From: Paludibacter propionicigenes WB4
GTDB lineage: Bacteria; Bacteroidota; Bacteroidia; Bacteroidales; Paludibacteraceae
DNA length: 64,000 nt
Direction: 5' to 3'
Assembly: GCF_000183135.1 (NCBI RefSeq)
Contig: NC_014734.1
Location: forward strand, 2,418,001 to 2,482,000
Shown here: positions 18,461 through 27,518 of the stretch, piece after piece
How positions within the stretch are numbered: position 1 is the first letter of the stretch
Layout of the letters: each line of letters starts with the position of its first letter
Notes under the pieces: generated by a model
Database searches by the model: none
The model's input: the letters and a program-made list of their open reading frames with translations, nothing else
Told to the model about the DNA's origin: nothing
Translations under genes and position numbers: made by a program

Positions 18461-20119
18461 ATGAAAAAAGTCATTATCTTTCTGTCTATCGGATTACTCC
18501 TTTTTACAGCCTGTAAAACCGACGACCCGGGCACAGTAACTCCTCCAACCCGCAAGTTGCAAATTACAAGTGTGCAACTGAACAATGCCATACTGACAAA
18601 TAATTCGGAACTTTACGGTGTCAGTTTCTCAAAAGCACCAATTGTAAAGATCGTTTTTAATGACTCAATCAATCTGAATAAGTTCAACCCCTCTGCAGTT
18701 ACATTTAGCGGCGAAATTGGGACAAACTTTAGTCCCTCCAGGGGATCGGACAATAAAACATTACTTCTTACCAGTTCAATATTGCCAAAAGCATTGACCG
18801 AATACAGCTTTACCATCAATTCCGGCGATAACTTAGGCGGACAAATCTCAACTCCTTTTTCCGCTAGATTCGTTACCGAATTGGATTCTACTCCTAAATT
18901 TCCGGTTATTTCCGATGACAGCTTACTCACTTTAGTGCAGAAAAAAACATTTGATTATTTCTGGAGTTATGCTCACCCTACTTCCGGCCTTGCACGCGAA
19001 CGACTTGGTTCAAGTGAAACCGTGACAACCGGTGGTTCCGGCTTTGGCATTATGACTATTCCTGTAGCTATCCAACGTGGATTTATTACACGGGCTCAGG
19101 GCTTGGAACGCATGAATCAAATTGTAAACTTCCTCAGCCTTTCCACTACCGACAAGTTTCACGGCGCTTTTCCACACTGGCTGAATGGTTCAACGGGCAA
19201 AGTAATACCTTTCAGTACCAAAGACGACGGTGCCGATCTGGTCGAAACCGCTTTTCTGATGCAGGGATTATTAACCGTTCAATCCTATTTCAAAGATGGA
19301 AATACCGCTGAGAAAGCACTCTGTACCAAAATTGAAACCCTTTGGGAGAATGTAGAATGGACCTGGTTTCAGCAAAATGGACAACAAAAGCTTTATTGGC
19401 ATTGGTCGCCTAATTATGCCTGGGATATGAATATGCCTATATCCGGATGGAATGAAGGTTTGATTGTGTATGTACTGGCAGCCTCCTCTCCTACTCATGC
19501 CATTAGTAAATCTGTTTACGATACAGGATTTGCCCGCAATGGAGCCATGAAAAATGGTAAAACATTTTACGGAGTAACTTTGCCACTTGGCGAAGACAAT
19601 GGAGGTCCGTTGTTCTTTGCACATTATTCTTTCCTGGGTTTAAATCCCACTCATTTATCGGATGCCTATGCCAACTACTGGACGCAAAACACGGCTCATG
19701 CAAAAATCAATTACAACTATTGCGTAGCCAACCCGAAAGGGTATTATGGCTACAGTGCCAATTGCTGGGGACTTACTGCCAGTGACATTCAAAACGGCTA
19801 TACTGCTTCATCACCCAACAACGACGTAGATGTCATTGCCACTACCGCCGCTTTAGCATCCTTTCCATACACCCCTACCGAGAGTATGCGCGCTTTGCAT
19901 TTTCTCTATTATACGTTGGGTGATAAAATCTGGGGAAACTATGGATTTAAAGATGCATTTAATATGAATACACGTTGGTTTGCCGATTCTTATTTAGCCA
20001 TCGACCAAGGGCCAATCGTGGTCATGATAGAAAATTATCGTACCGGATTGCTTTGGAATTTATTTATGCAGAATACAAATGTGCAAGCAGGATTAACCAA
20101 GCTTGGATTTAGCTATTGA
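18461..20119 (+). CDS. GH144-family beta-1,2-glucan hydrolase, lipoprotein with Ig-like N-terminal domain
   Basis: 552 residues. A lipoprotein signal (SIGLLLFTACKTDDPG) is followed by a bacterial Ig-like (Big_5-type) sandwich at about 30-145, and then the GH144 (alpha/alpha)6 domain: FDYFWSYAHPTSGLARERLG, TTGGSGFGIMTIPVAIQRG, HGAFPHWLNGSTG, DDGADLVETAFLMQGLL, YWHWSPNYAWDMNMPISGWNE, GGPLFFAHYSFLGLNPTHLSD, YSANCWGLTASD and DQGPIVVMIENYRTGLLW. Compared with the copy at 5222 it swaps the FnIII-like domain for an Ig-like one and is membrane-anchored, so a surface endo-acting role feeding SusCD is plausible (inference). Its last 7 bases overlap the converging acyltransferase gene. Confidence 0.9.
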   Translation: MKKVIIFLSIGLLLFTACKTDDPGTVTPPTRKLQITSVQLNNAILTNNSELYGVSFSKAPIVKIVFNDSINLNKFNPSAVTFSGEIGTNFSPSRGSDNKTLLLTSSILPKALTEYSFTINSGDNLGGQISTPFSARFVTELDSTPKFPVISDDSLLTLVQKKTFDYFWSYAHPTSGLARERLGSSETVTTGGSGFGIMTIPVAIQRGFITRAQGLERMNQIVNFLSLSTTDKFHGAFPHWLNGSTGKVIPFSTKDDGADLVETAFLMQGLLTVQSYFKDGNTAEKALCTKIETLWENVEWTWFQQNGQQKLYWHWSPNYAWDMNMPISGWNEGLIVYVLAASSPTHAISKSVYDTGFARNGAMKNGKTFYGVTLPLGEDNGGPLFFAHYSFLGLNPTHLSDAYANYWTQNTAHAKINYNYCVANPKGYYGYSANCWGLTASDIQNGYTASSPNNDVDVIATTAALASFPYTPTESMRALHFLYYTLGDKIWGNYGFKDAFNMNTRWFADSYLAIDQGPIVVMIENYRTGLLWNLFMQNTNVQAGLTKLGFSY

Positions 20120-21231
20120 CCCGATTCAAGATTTAATAAAGTAGGTTTCGGTTTACCGATAATCCATCTTCTCAATCTGTCGTAAACTGGTTTTTCGACA
20201 AGGAGATATATCAGAACAGACACTACCCAAAGCAGTATAAAATTTCGGTCGGGCAAAAGGATAAGCTTACAAATTTTAAGATTGACGTAGCTTATATGTA
20301 TCAGGTAAAATGCAAAAGAAGCATTTCCCAACAAGACAAACAACCTGCTGGCAAAAATCCGTTGCAACCACGTTTTCTCTGTCATAAGTCCCGCAATGGC
20401 CAAGACTATACCGATGGGCAAAATAAATGTATGCAGCAGCATACCGGCAGCGGTATCAGTGCCACAAGCATATATGTTTTTCTGAAACAGCCCGATAACA
20501 TAAGTCGTAACTACGATAAGTACAAATCCAGTCAATGTTTTCCGGGTAAATCTGTTCAACAAGTCGAGACGGTTATTCCTGAGTAGCGGAGCCAGCAGCA
20601 TCCCGCCAAGAAACTGAACACTCCTCCCTGCAAAAGTACTGTTAACAACAAATTCAATAGGGTAAAAGTATTGTGTAGTATTGCCATTCAGTTGATGCCA
20701 CAGATTACCAATCAAAACAGTTCCTCCAAACAAAAAAGCCAGCCCAAACAAGATATACTTCAGATTTTTCCGTAGAGCAAAACACAACAACGGAGCTAAC
20801 AGATAAAAAGTCATTTCGACATTCAGCGACCAAGCCTGCGCTATACCATAGAGATTCGTCTTGCTTGAAAAAGCATGTAGCAGCGTGTAAGTATCGAACC
20901 TGAAATGATATTTTCCAAAGGCAGGATCCAGATAATAAGCCGTCAAAATAATCCAGTATATGGGCATAATGCGTACAATGCGGAGAAGCATATAGCGTGA
21001 GTAACTTTTGATCGACTGCAATGGTTCATCGTAATAGGAATATGCAATAAGGAACCCACTGAGCACAAAAAATAAAGCAACTCCAATATGGAACTCATTA
21101 ATAAGGCGTAATAATTCGTGGTGTATGTCGTGTCGCCAGTACTTGCGGTTATGAAATACGAAAACCAGAGAGGCTGCTAAAAATCGAAATCCGGTAAGCG
21201 AATTAAAATACGAATTCTTTTGTGGTATCAT
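20113..21231 (-). CDS. Acyltransferase-3 (OafA/YrhL-type) integral membrane acyltransferase
   Basis: 372 residues with about ten membrane helices. The start SYFNSLTGFRFLAASLVFVFH, with the Arg and His of the catalytic R-x(10)-H pattern in the first helix, then FFVLSGFLIAYSYYDEPL, MLLRIVRIMPIYWIIL and AQAWSLNVEMTFYLLAPLLC are characteristic of the acyltransferase-3 family, which moves acetyl or succinyl groups onto surface glycans, lipopolysaccharide or cyclic glucans. Family members that succinylate periplasmic beta-glucans exist (OpgC type), but a link with the neighbouring PUL is only suggested by position. It is transcribed towards the PUL and overlaps its last gene by 7 bp. The ATG at 21231 is followed upstream by 700 bp of spacer. 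Confidence 0.9.
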   Translation of the reverse strand: MIPQKNSYFNSLTGFRFLAASLVFVFHNRKYWRHDIHHELLRLINEFHIGVALFFVLSGFLIAYSYYDEPLQSIKSYSRYMLLRIVRIMPIYWIILTAYYLDPAFGKYHFRFDTYTLLHAFSSKTNLYGIAQAWSLNVEMTFYLLAPLLCFALRKNLKYILFGLAFLFGGTVLIGNLWHQLNGNTTQYFYPIEFVVNSTFAGRSVQFLGGMLLAPLLRNNRLDLLNRFTRKTLTGFVLIVVTTYVIGLFQKNIYACGTDTAAGMLLHTFILPIGIVLAIAGLMTEKTWLQRIFASRLFVLLGNASFAFYLIHISYVNLKICKLILLPDRNFILLWVVSVLIYLLVEKPVYDRLRRWIIGKPKPTLLNLESGQ

Positions 21232-21631
21232 TTATACGGGATATATTGACAGACTAGCAGTTTTTTTCGAAAATCGAATTACAAAGATAAGATTTTGTAT
21301 TGATAGTTTTCTCTGAATGTTTATTAAGCGTCATCACAATCTAATTCTCAAAAGACAATTATATATGTGTGAATAATATTAAAAAATAAAGTTCTAATAT
21401 AATACGATTGTCAATAAAGGCTGAACCTAATGATATATAATCGGCAAAATATGGAATAATAAAATAAAAATGTTTAAAAACATATAAATATAATTTCACT
21501 TCAGATGGTTCAATCTGATCTATTAACATATAGTTATCAATAGATTGTAAGATAGAGCTATTGGCTTATTATTATATGTTAATGTTTCAAAAAAAAGAAT
21601 ATCTGACATTTAAGAAAATTCTATTGATTTT

Positions 21632-21673
21632 TTTTCAAATGAGATATTTATCTTTTCAAATGAGATATTTATC
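21632..21673. repeat. Perfect 21-bp tandem direct repeat next to the PUL 2 promoter
   Basis: TTTTCAAATGAGATATTTAT followed by C occurs twice without a mismatch (21632-21652 and 21653-21673). The period of 21 equals two helical turns, so both copies face the same side of DNA, and the second ends 11 bases before the -7 box. This is the usual layout of a two-subunit activator site overlapping the -33 region. Confidence 0.85.
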
Positions 21674-21684
21674 CAAAATAATAT

Positions 21685-21692
21685 TATATTTG
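21685..21692 (+). promoter_or_regulatory. Candidate -7 box (TATATTTG) of the second SusC/SusD pair
   Basis: TATATTTGC fits TAnnTTTG exactly. No TTTG is found at the -33 distance; instead the second 21-bp repeat covers that position, which suggests activator dependence. Predicted leader about 235 bases. Confidence 0.6.
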
Positions 21693-21934
21693 CAGCAGAT
21701 ATTTAGTTCATTTTTCACAAAATGAGTTAAAAATCGTTGAAAATCACACAAGAATATCAGAAATTGATATACAACAATCAGTATTCGTTAACCAAAAATC
21801 AATTAAAAACATGATGTACAATGATAGTTAAGTCGCATCTTTGATCCGACTAATGAAGCTATGAACTTAATAGTTTATATGCCATTAATTACCTTAATGG
21901 TAAAGTTATTAATCAATTTTTAATCTTTAATACA

Positions 21935-24900
21935 ATGGAAAAAAAATGTAGAAATTCATTAATTAGTTTCTTTCAAAAAAACAGAACGGAATTAGTTTTG
22001 AAAAAATTTTGGATTTTAATGATGTTATCCGTGAGCATGTACACATTTGCTCAAAACAAACATGTAATAAAAGGTGTCGTTACAGACACAAAACAAGAAC
22101 CTTTGATTGGAGCCACAGTCATGGTCAAAGGAAATTCCTCACTGGTAACTGTGACAGATATAAATGGTCAATTTACCCTTTCCGTACCAGATCAAAATCA
22201 AACTTTGGTAATTTCTTACATTGGGATGACACAACAACTTGTTCCCATAACCCCTAAGAGTCAGAATCTGAAGATTGAATTATCTGAAGACAAATTACAA
22301 TTGGATGAAGTTGTTGTTGTAGGTTATGGCACCATGAAAAAGAGCGATGTAACTGGTTCTGTGGCTAAAATTGGTAGTGCAGACTTGAAAAATCTCTCCA
22401 CATCAGATGCTGCTGTTGCTCTTCAGGGAAAGGCAGCCGGTGTTCAAGTATTATTAAACTCTGGTGCTCCCGGTAAGGGTGCTGACATCCGCGTTCGTGG
22501 TATGTCTTCAAACTCTGCTAATAACGGTCCATTGTTGATTGTTGACGGTTTGAAAGTGGATAATATCCAATACCTCGACCCTGAAATGATCGAATCGATG
22601 GAAATCTTGAAAGATGCTGCTTCTGCTGCTATCTATGGTGCTCAAGCTGGTAACGGTGTTGTGCTCATCACAACCAAGAGCGGTTCTAAATCAAAAAACG
22701 GAACTGTATTCTACAATGCGCAATGGCAGAACAAATCCCTAGCTCGCAAGTTGGATGTTATGAATGCTGACCAATATATTGCTTATGGTAAAGAAGTGGG
22801 TTTCATTACAGATGCCGTGTTAAAAAACTCCGGATATGTTCCTGGTACTGATGTTAATTGGGCTAATGAAGTATTTACACCTACATGGACCTCTCGTCAC
22901 ACGCTCGGTTTCCAGGGTGGTAATGATAGTGGCTCTTATTTTGTAGCGATAAATAATGTTAATGAAAACGGTATCTTCAAAGGTGACAAGGATGTTTACA
23001 AGAGACTTTCTCTTCAGACAAACGGTGAATACAAAATCAAACCTTGGCTTACTGTTGGTGTCAACAACTCTATTGAAAAATGGAGTACAAAGTCTGTTTC
23101 TCAACAAAGTGATAACGGTTCGGCGCTCTTAGCAGCAGTTACTTCCGATCCACTTTTCGGTCCTTTGGTTACAGATCCAGCAACTCAATTGACAGTAGCA
23201 CAGAAAACTGCTATCGCAAATGGTGTTGCTGTTTTAAAAAATGAAGATGGTTTATATTACAGAGTTTCTCCTATAAGCGGTGAATCACAATCATCTAACC
23301 CATTTATTCAAAGAGATAGAACTGATGGTTCCAGCGATGGTATTAATATTCGCGGACTTGCTTATTTGAACTTTAACCCAATCAAAGGATTAGTTTACAC
23401 TTCACGTTTTGGTTATCGCATTTCACAGGGCAACTCTCACAGTTATTCGGCCCCATTTGTGGCTAATGATTTTGTAAAAAGCTCTGTTTATAATATCCAA
23501 GCAAATGCAAACACTTCTTACTACTATCAGTTTGAAAACTTCATCAACTATAACAAGACAATTGCAGACAAACACGAAGTTGGTGCAATGGCTGGTATGT
23601 CCTGGGAAGCAAATCACTCAGACAATGTTTCTGTAACATCAGAAGGTGCTGATATTCTTAAGGGATACGATCCAAATTTCCGTTATATCAACTATTTGTT
23701 AGCTAATGCCCAAAAAACTGTAGGCAATGCTCCTGGCGATTCTAAAAACATGTCTTATTTTGGTCGTTTAACATATACCTTTGATAAACGCTATAGCATT
23801 CAGGGAAACTTCCGTGCCGACGCATTTGATGCTTCGAAACTTCCAAAAGCAGCTCGTTGGGGTTATTTCCCGTCAGTATCAGCAGGCTGGACGCTTAGTA
23901 ATGAGTCTTTCATAAAAGACAATATTAGCGAAAAAATTCTTTCATCCCTGAAACTTCGTGCAGGTTGGGGACGCAACGGTAACATCAGCGTTCTCAATGG
24001 TTATCCTTATGCAACAATTATAAACAAAAACTCCAACTGGTATCAATATGACCAAACTGGTGCTCAAACTTATGGTTCTGTTACAAACGGGCTTCCTAAT
24101 CCAGATCTTACTTGGGAAACGTCTGAACAGATTGACCTTGGTCTTGAAGGTCGCATGTTCAATGGAAGACTTTCTTTCGAATTGGGCTATTACAAGAAAG
24201 AAACTAAGGGTCTTCTCGTAACTGTTACTCCAGTTGTTGAAACTGGTGTTGGCTCAACTGTGAAAAACGCTGGTAACGTAGATAACAAAGGTTTCGAACT
24301 GGTATTAGGTTGGAAAGACAAAATTGGTGATTTAACTTACTCGGTTAATGCCAACATGTCAACGCTTAACAACAAACTTACTTATCTTGACCCAAGTATT
24401 AAACAAATTAACGGTACTACTCTTCAAGGATCTAGTATTGTCACAGAATGTAAAGTAGGCGAACCTCTCTGGTATTTCAAGGGTTATAAGTTTGACAAAT
24501 TTGATGCAAATGGCCTTGCAACCTTTAAAGATGTAAACGGTGACGGCAAATGGGATTCAAACGATGTTACAAATATCGGCTCAGGACTTCCAACATTTAA
24601 TTACGGTATTACTATCAATCTTGGATACAAAGGTTTTGATTTATTGGTTTTTGGAACAGGTGCAGCTGGATTTGACATTATACCTCAAGCGTGGCGTGTA
24701 GACCGTAAGTATTGCAACAACTACTCATGGTACTACGAAAACTCATGGACTCCCCAAAATACTAATGCAAAGTTTCCTGCAGTTAAGAATTGGACAAAAG
24801 ATGCATACAGCTCTGACCTTGCAGTATTTAAGGGTGATTATTTCAAGATCAAACAGATTCAGTTAGGATACACTATTCCTAGCAAAATCACAAAGAAGTT

Positions 24901-25075
24901 TTTTATCAGCAATCTCAGAGTATTTGGGTCTCTTGATAACTTCTTCACATTCACCAAATACTTCGGTCTTGATCCAGAAACTGCTTCTGCCAATAACTCA
25001 AGCTCTCTTGGTATTGATATGGGTACATACCCAACTGCAAAACAAGCTACTTTTGGTGTTAACCTTTCATTTTAA
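21935..25075 (+). CDS. SusC-like TonB-dependent outer-membrane transporter (PUL 2)
   Basis: 1046 residues. The N-terminus is extended by about 22 charged residues before the hydrophobic core (KFWILMMLSVSMYTFAQ), a common shape for SusC export signals. Then a carboxypeptidase-regulatory-like domain (IKGVVTDTKQEPLIGATVMV), the DEVVVVGYGTMKKSDVTGSV signature, a plug (PLLIVDGLKVDN, MIESMEILKDAASAAIYGAQ) and barrel to GVNLSF. The plug reads GAQAGNGVVLI where most relatives have GSRAANGVVLI. Imports a bound ligand with TonB energy together with the SusD protein 10 bp downstream. No hydrolase is encoded beside it, so the substrate cannot be inferred. Codon use here is enriched in T-ending codons compared with PUL 1. 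Confidence 0.95.
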   Translation: MEKKCRNSLISFFQKNRTELVLKKFWILMMLSVSMYTFAQNKHVIKGVVTDTKQEPLIGATVMVKGNSSLVTVTDINGQFTLSVPDQNQTLVISYIGMTQQLVPITPKSQNLKIELSEDKLQLDEVVVVGYGTMKKSDVTGSVAKIGSADLKNLSTSDAAVALQGKAAGVQVLLNSGAPGKGADIRVRGMSSNSANNGPLLIVDGLKVDNIQYLDPEMIESMEILKDAASAAIYGAQAGNGVVLITTKSGSKSKNGTVFYNAQWQNKSLARKLDVMNADQYIAYGKEVGFITDAVLKNSGYVPGTDVNWANEVFTPTWTSRHTLGFQGGNDSGSYFVAINNVNENGIFKGDKDVYKRLSLQTNGEYKIKPWLTVGVNNSIEKWSTKSVSQQSDNGSALLAAVTSDPLFGPLVTDPATQLTVAQKTAIANGVAVLKNEDGLYYRVSPISGESQSSNPFIQRDRTDGSSDGINIRGLAYLNFNPIKGLVYTSRFGYRISQGNSHSYSAPFVANDFVKSSVYNIQANANTSYYYQFENFINYNKTIADKHEVGAMAGMSWEANHSDNVSVTSEGADILKGYDPNFRYINYLLANAQKTVGNAPGDSKNMSYFGRLTYTFDKRYSIQGNFRADAFDASKLPKAARWGYFPSVSAGWTLSNESFIKDNISEKILSSLKLRAGWGRNGNISVLNGYPYATIINKNSNWYQYDQTGAQTYGSVTNGLPNPDLTWETSEQIDLGLEGRMFNGRLSFELGYYKKETKGLLVTVTPVVETGVGSTVKNAGNVDNKGFELVLGWKDKIGDLTYSVNANMSTLNNKLTYLDPSIKQINGTTLQGSSIVTECKVGEPLWYFKGYKFDKFDANGLATFKDVNGDGKWDSNDVTNIGSGLPTFNYGITINLGYKGFDLLVFGTGAAGFDIIPQAWRVDRKYCNNYSWYYENSWTPQNTNAKFPAVKNWTKDAYSSDLAVFKGDYFKIKQIQLGYTIPSKITKKFFISNLRVFGSLDNFFTFTKYFGLDPETASANNSSSLGIDMGTYPTAKQATFGVNLSF

Positions 25076-25085
25076 AATTGAATTT

Positions 25086-26837
25086 ATGAAAAAAAATATT
25101 TTATTGTTATGTATTAGTGCCTTGGCATTTACAGCATGTAACCAAGACCAACTTGACATCCCACAAAAGGGTGTCATATCAATGGAACAATTCTATAAGA
25201 CTGATGCTGATGCTCAGTCTGCTATGACTATCGTATATTATGACACTGAAACGAACTTTTCAGGTATTCCCGAAATCAATGGTTATAATTATGGACCGTA
25301 TTTTGCTCTTACCAACTTTCAAGCAGACGATATTTTCCTTGCTGGTTCTGGAACCGAAGACTGTGTTCCTGAAAGAGAATTCCACGATTTCCGTTATGCT
25401 AACGACAATGTTGTTCCATTGGGAGGATATACCGCTTTCTACCGTTCAATTCAAAAATGTAATTTGGTTATCAATAACTTCACTAAAGAGAAACTTGGTC
25501 AAGAATTGACTCCTACAATGCAACGTTGTGTAGCTGAGGCTCGTGTTATGAGGGCTTTTGACCACATGATGCTGGGTATATATTTCGGTACTCCTCCTAT
25601 TGTAGAAGAAGTTCTCTCTGTTTCAGCCCAACCTAAGAACTCAGAATCTCAAGCTGCAGTTATGCAATGGGTGTCGGATCAGATTGACCTAGCTCTTCCT
25701 AATCTTGATGAACGTAAAAGCACTGGCGATTATAATGGTGCTGTAAAAATCACTAAAGGTTTTGCGTATGCTGTAAAAGGTAAAGCTCTTCTTTGGAAGA
25801 AAGATTATGCAGGAGCAAAGGCTGCGCTCAAAGAAGTTATCAAATCGGGAAAATATGCATTAAATGCATCAATCGGTTCAATTTGTCATGCCGACTCAAA
25901 GGGTTCTCCAGAATCGGTGTTTGAATTGAATGCCGTTTTTGTTGCTGGAGTTGTTGAAGATTTATCAGCTCGCACCGGAAGAAATGATATCATGACTTTC
26001 AACTGGCGTTTTGAAAATTTTGCAAGCACTCCGAATGACAAGCAAATTAAAGCTGGAGGTTGGGGTTGGACAAATCCTACCGGAGATTTTGCTAGAGCAC
26101 TTATTGCTAATGATGGTATGAATTCTGCCCGTCGTAAAGCTTACATCAAAACTTACGACGAAATTCTTTATAATCACCAATGGCCATCTGATGGTACTAC
26201 CTTTACTCCTGGTATGACTCCCACAAAGCAAGCCGATAAAACACGTGGTATTAATAGTGGTAAATCTATGTATGCAAACGAAGGATACTGGAACTGGAAA
26301 ACGGTTATTCACGCAGATCAGGGTGATTGGCTTAAAGTTGGTTGGGCTGGTCAATGGAACAAAAACTTTAGCATCATGCGTTATGCAGAAGTTCTTTTGA
26401 TGTATGCAGAAGCTTGTGCTCAGTCCAGCGATGAAGATGCTACTGGTACTGGTCAAACGGGTCTAAAGTGCCTCCAAGATATTCAGAATCGTGCCGGATC
26501 AGCTCACGTTTCTACTGCGCTTACGCTTGCTGAAGTTCAGAATGAAAAACAATTTGAAATGTGGCAGGAAGGTTGCCGTTCAGTTGACTTGATCCGTTGG
26601 GGCAAGACTGCAACTCTCGAGAAACAAGATTTTTACGTACCTACTTATAAGGATAAGTTGGCTGAAGGTACAAGTACAGTACACGAAGGTTACGTTGATG
26701 CGTCAAATGCTGACTATTATACCAAAACATTCTCAGGCAAGGTGGGATTCAAAGCAGGCAAACATGAGTTGCTTCCTTTCCCAAGAACTGTAATTCAGCT
26801 CAATAAGGGCCTTAAACAGAATCCAAATTGGAACTAG
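25086..26837 (+). CDS. SusD-like surface lipoprotein (PUL 2)
   Basis: 583 residues from the ATG at 25086; a longer frame opens inside susC but the lipoprotein signal (MKKNILLLCISALAFTACNQ) fixes this start, with Cys18 as lipid site. RagB/SusD features: GGYTAFYRSIQKCNLVINNF, CVAEARVMRAFDHMMLGIYFG, IMRYAEVLLMYAEACAQS, LQDIQNRAGSAHV, NEKQFEMWQEGCRSVDLIRWG and the C-terminal LLPFPRTVIQLNKGLKQNPNW. It is larger than the PUL 1 SusD, with a long insert in the middle rich in Trp and Gly. Gap to susC is 10 bp and a strong terminator follows, so this pair is a two-gene unit. Confidence 0.95.
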   Translation: MKKNILLLCISALAFTACNQDQLDIPQKGVISMEQFYKTDADAQSAMTIVYYDTETNFSGIPEINGYNYGPYFALTNFQADDIFLAGSGTEDCVPEREFHDFRYANDNVVPLGGYTAFYRSIQKCNLVINNFTKEKLGQELTPTMQRCVAEARVMRAFDHMMLGIYFGTPPIVEEVLSVSAQPKNSESQAAVMQWVSDQIDLALPNLDERKSTGDYNGAVKITKGFAYAVKGKALLWKKDYAGAKAALKEVIKSGKYALNASIGSICHADSKGSPESVFELNAVFVAGVVEDLSARTGRNDIMTFNWRFENFASTPNDKQIKAGGWGWTNPTGDFARALIANDGMNSARRKAYIKTYDEILYNHQWPSDGTTFTPGMTPTKQADKTRGINSGKSMYANEGYWNWKTVIHADQGDWLKVGWAGQWNKNFSIMRYAEVLLMYAEACAQSSDEDATGTGQTGLKCLQDIQNRAGSAHVSTALTLAEVQNEKQFEMWQEGCRSVDLIRWGKTATLEKQDFYVPTYKDKLAEGTSTVHEGYVDASNADYYTKTFSGKVGFKAGKHELLPFPRTVIQLNKGLKQNPNWN

Positions 26838-26863
26838 TATAAGTTAAAGCACAATTCTTTCAA

Positions 26864-26900
26864 GGGTGTCCGGATAAAATTAGTTCGGACACCCTTTTTT
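26864..26900 (+). terminator. Intrinsic terminator after the PUL 2 SusD gene
   Basis: GGGTGTCCG (26864-26872) pairs with CGGACACCC (26886-26894), followed by TTTTTT and further T-rich bases. Confidence 0.9.
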
Positions 26901-26907
26901 ATTTTTT

Positions 26908-27462
26908 TGGGTTTTAATACCCCGACCCTTGGGTCGATTCCGCTTTCACTTTGTGCGTTCGTTTTTTTGATACCTAGTGGGCTTGCCCCGAGGCAGTTCA
27001 TTATCTATTTTCCGCAACCACCAATAACTGCATCCCGCCGCTTATAGTCTGTAGAAGCGAAATTTTGCACCAAACAGACTTTATTGCTTTAAATATATTC
27101 TCAGCTATTGTATTGACAAGGCCTTAGGAAAATACTACCTCTTCGTGGAATGGCCATATAGGTATAATTGCAGGCTTTTACTTTCTATACCACAGCTTAT
27201 CTAGCTAAAAATCAATGGTTACGGTAGTAAGTAGTAAATCGAGCCAGTGTGTTACCGATTAGGAAAGCACGAGTGGTTCCCAGACCCTTACAGTGTAACT
27301 TCAATCAATCCTAACTTAGTTCAAAATCCAGGATGGAAATAATGAGTTAAGGATAGTTTATTAGAAAGAAAAATAATTTTTTCAACCGTATCAAGATAAC
27401 CTTGGTACGTTTTTTTTATATATCCTTAGTTCTGCAAATAAAATGCATTTTTGAAATACAAA
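26908..27462. other. Intergenic stretch with GC-rich palindromes, possible remnant of a repeated element
   Basis: No gene of convincing quality. The left part (26910-27080) is less AT-rich than usual spacers here and carries the hairpins CGACCC-TT-GGGTCG (26923-26936) and GGGC-TT-GCCC (about 26979-26988). The pattern resembles dispersed non-coding repeats found in Bacteroidota genomes, but I cannot name a family. The rest (27080-27460) has stop codons in every frame and no recognisable protein fragment. Confidence 0.4.
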
Positions 27463-27501
27463 CAAAAAAAAGAGCATCGCCCTGCAGTACGATGCTCTTC
27501 G
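27463..27501 (-). terminator. Intrinsic terminator of the acyl-CoA synthetase gene
   Basis: On the minus strand AGAGCATCG (27498-27490) pairs with CGATGCTCT (27479-27471) and is followed by a run of eight T (A on the plus strand at 27463-27470). Its stem is the same as that of the terminator at 53421. Confidence 0.9.
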
Positions 27502-27518
27502 TAGAATAACCTACAAGG

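Larger units (their letters stand above)
21232..21934. other. 703-bp AT-rich regulatory region before the second SusC/SusD pair
   Basis: No gene is seen. It contains the start of the leftward acyltransferase gene at its left edge, a perfect 21-bp tandem repeat (21632-21673), a -7 box (21685-21692), and a leader of about 235 bases holding two small hairpins: AGTCG...CGACT near 21829-21850 and CCATTAA/TTAATGG at 21882-21900. Confidence 0.6.

Noticed and set aside
24924-25085. Longer start for the second SusD protein inside susC
   Set aside because: The lipoprotein signal begins exactly at ATG 25086; the extra residues are an off-frame reading of the SusC barrel end.
26923-26945. tRNA T-arm-like string GGGTCGATTCC
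   Set aside because: No acceptor, D-arm or anticodon arm can be built around it.
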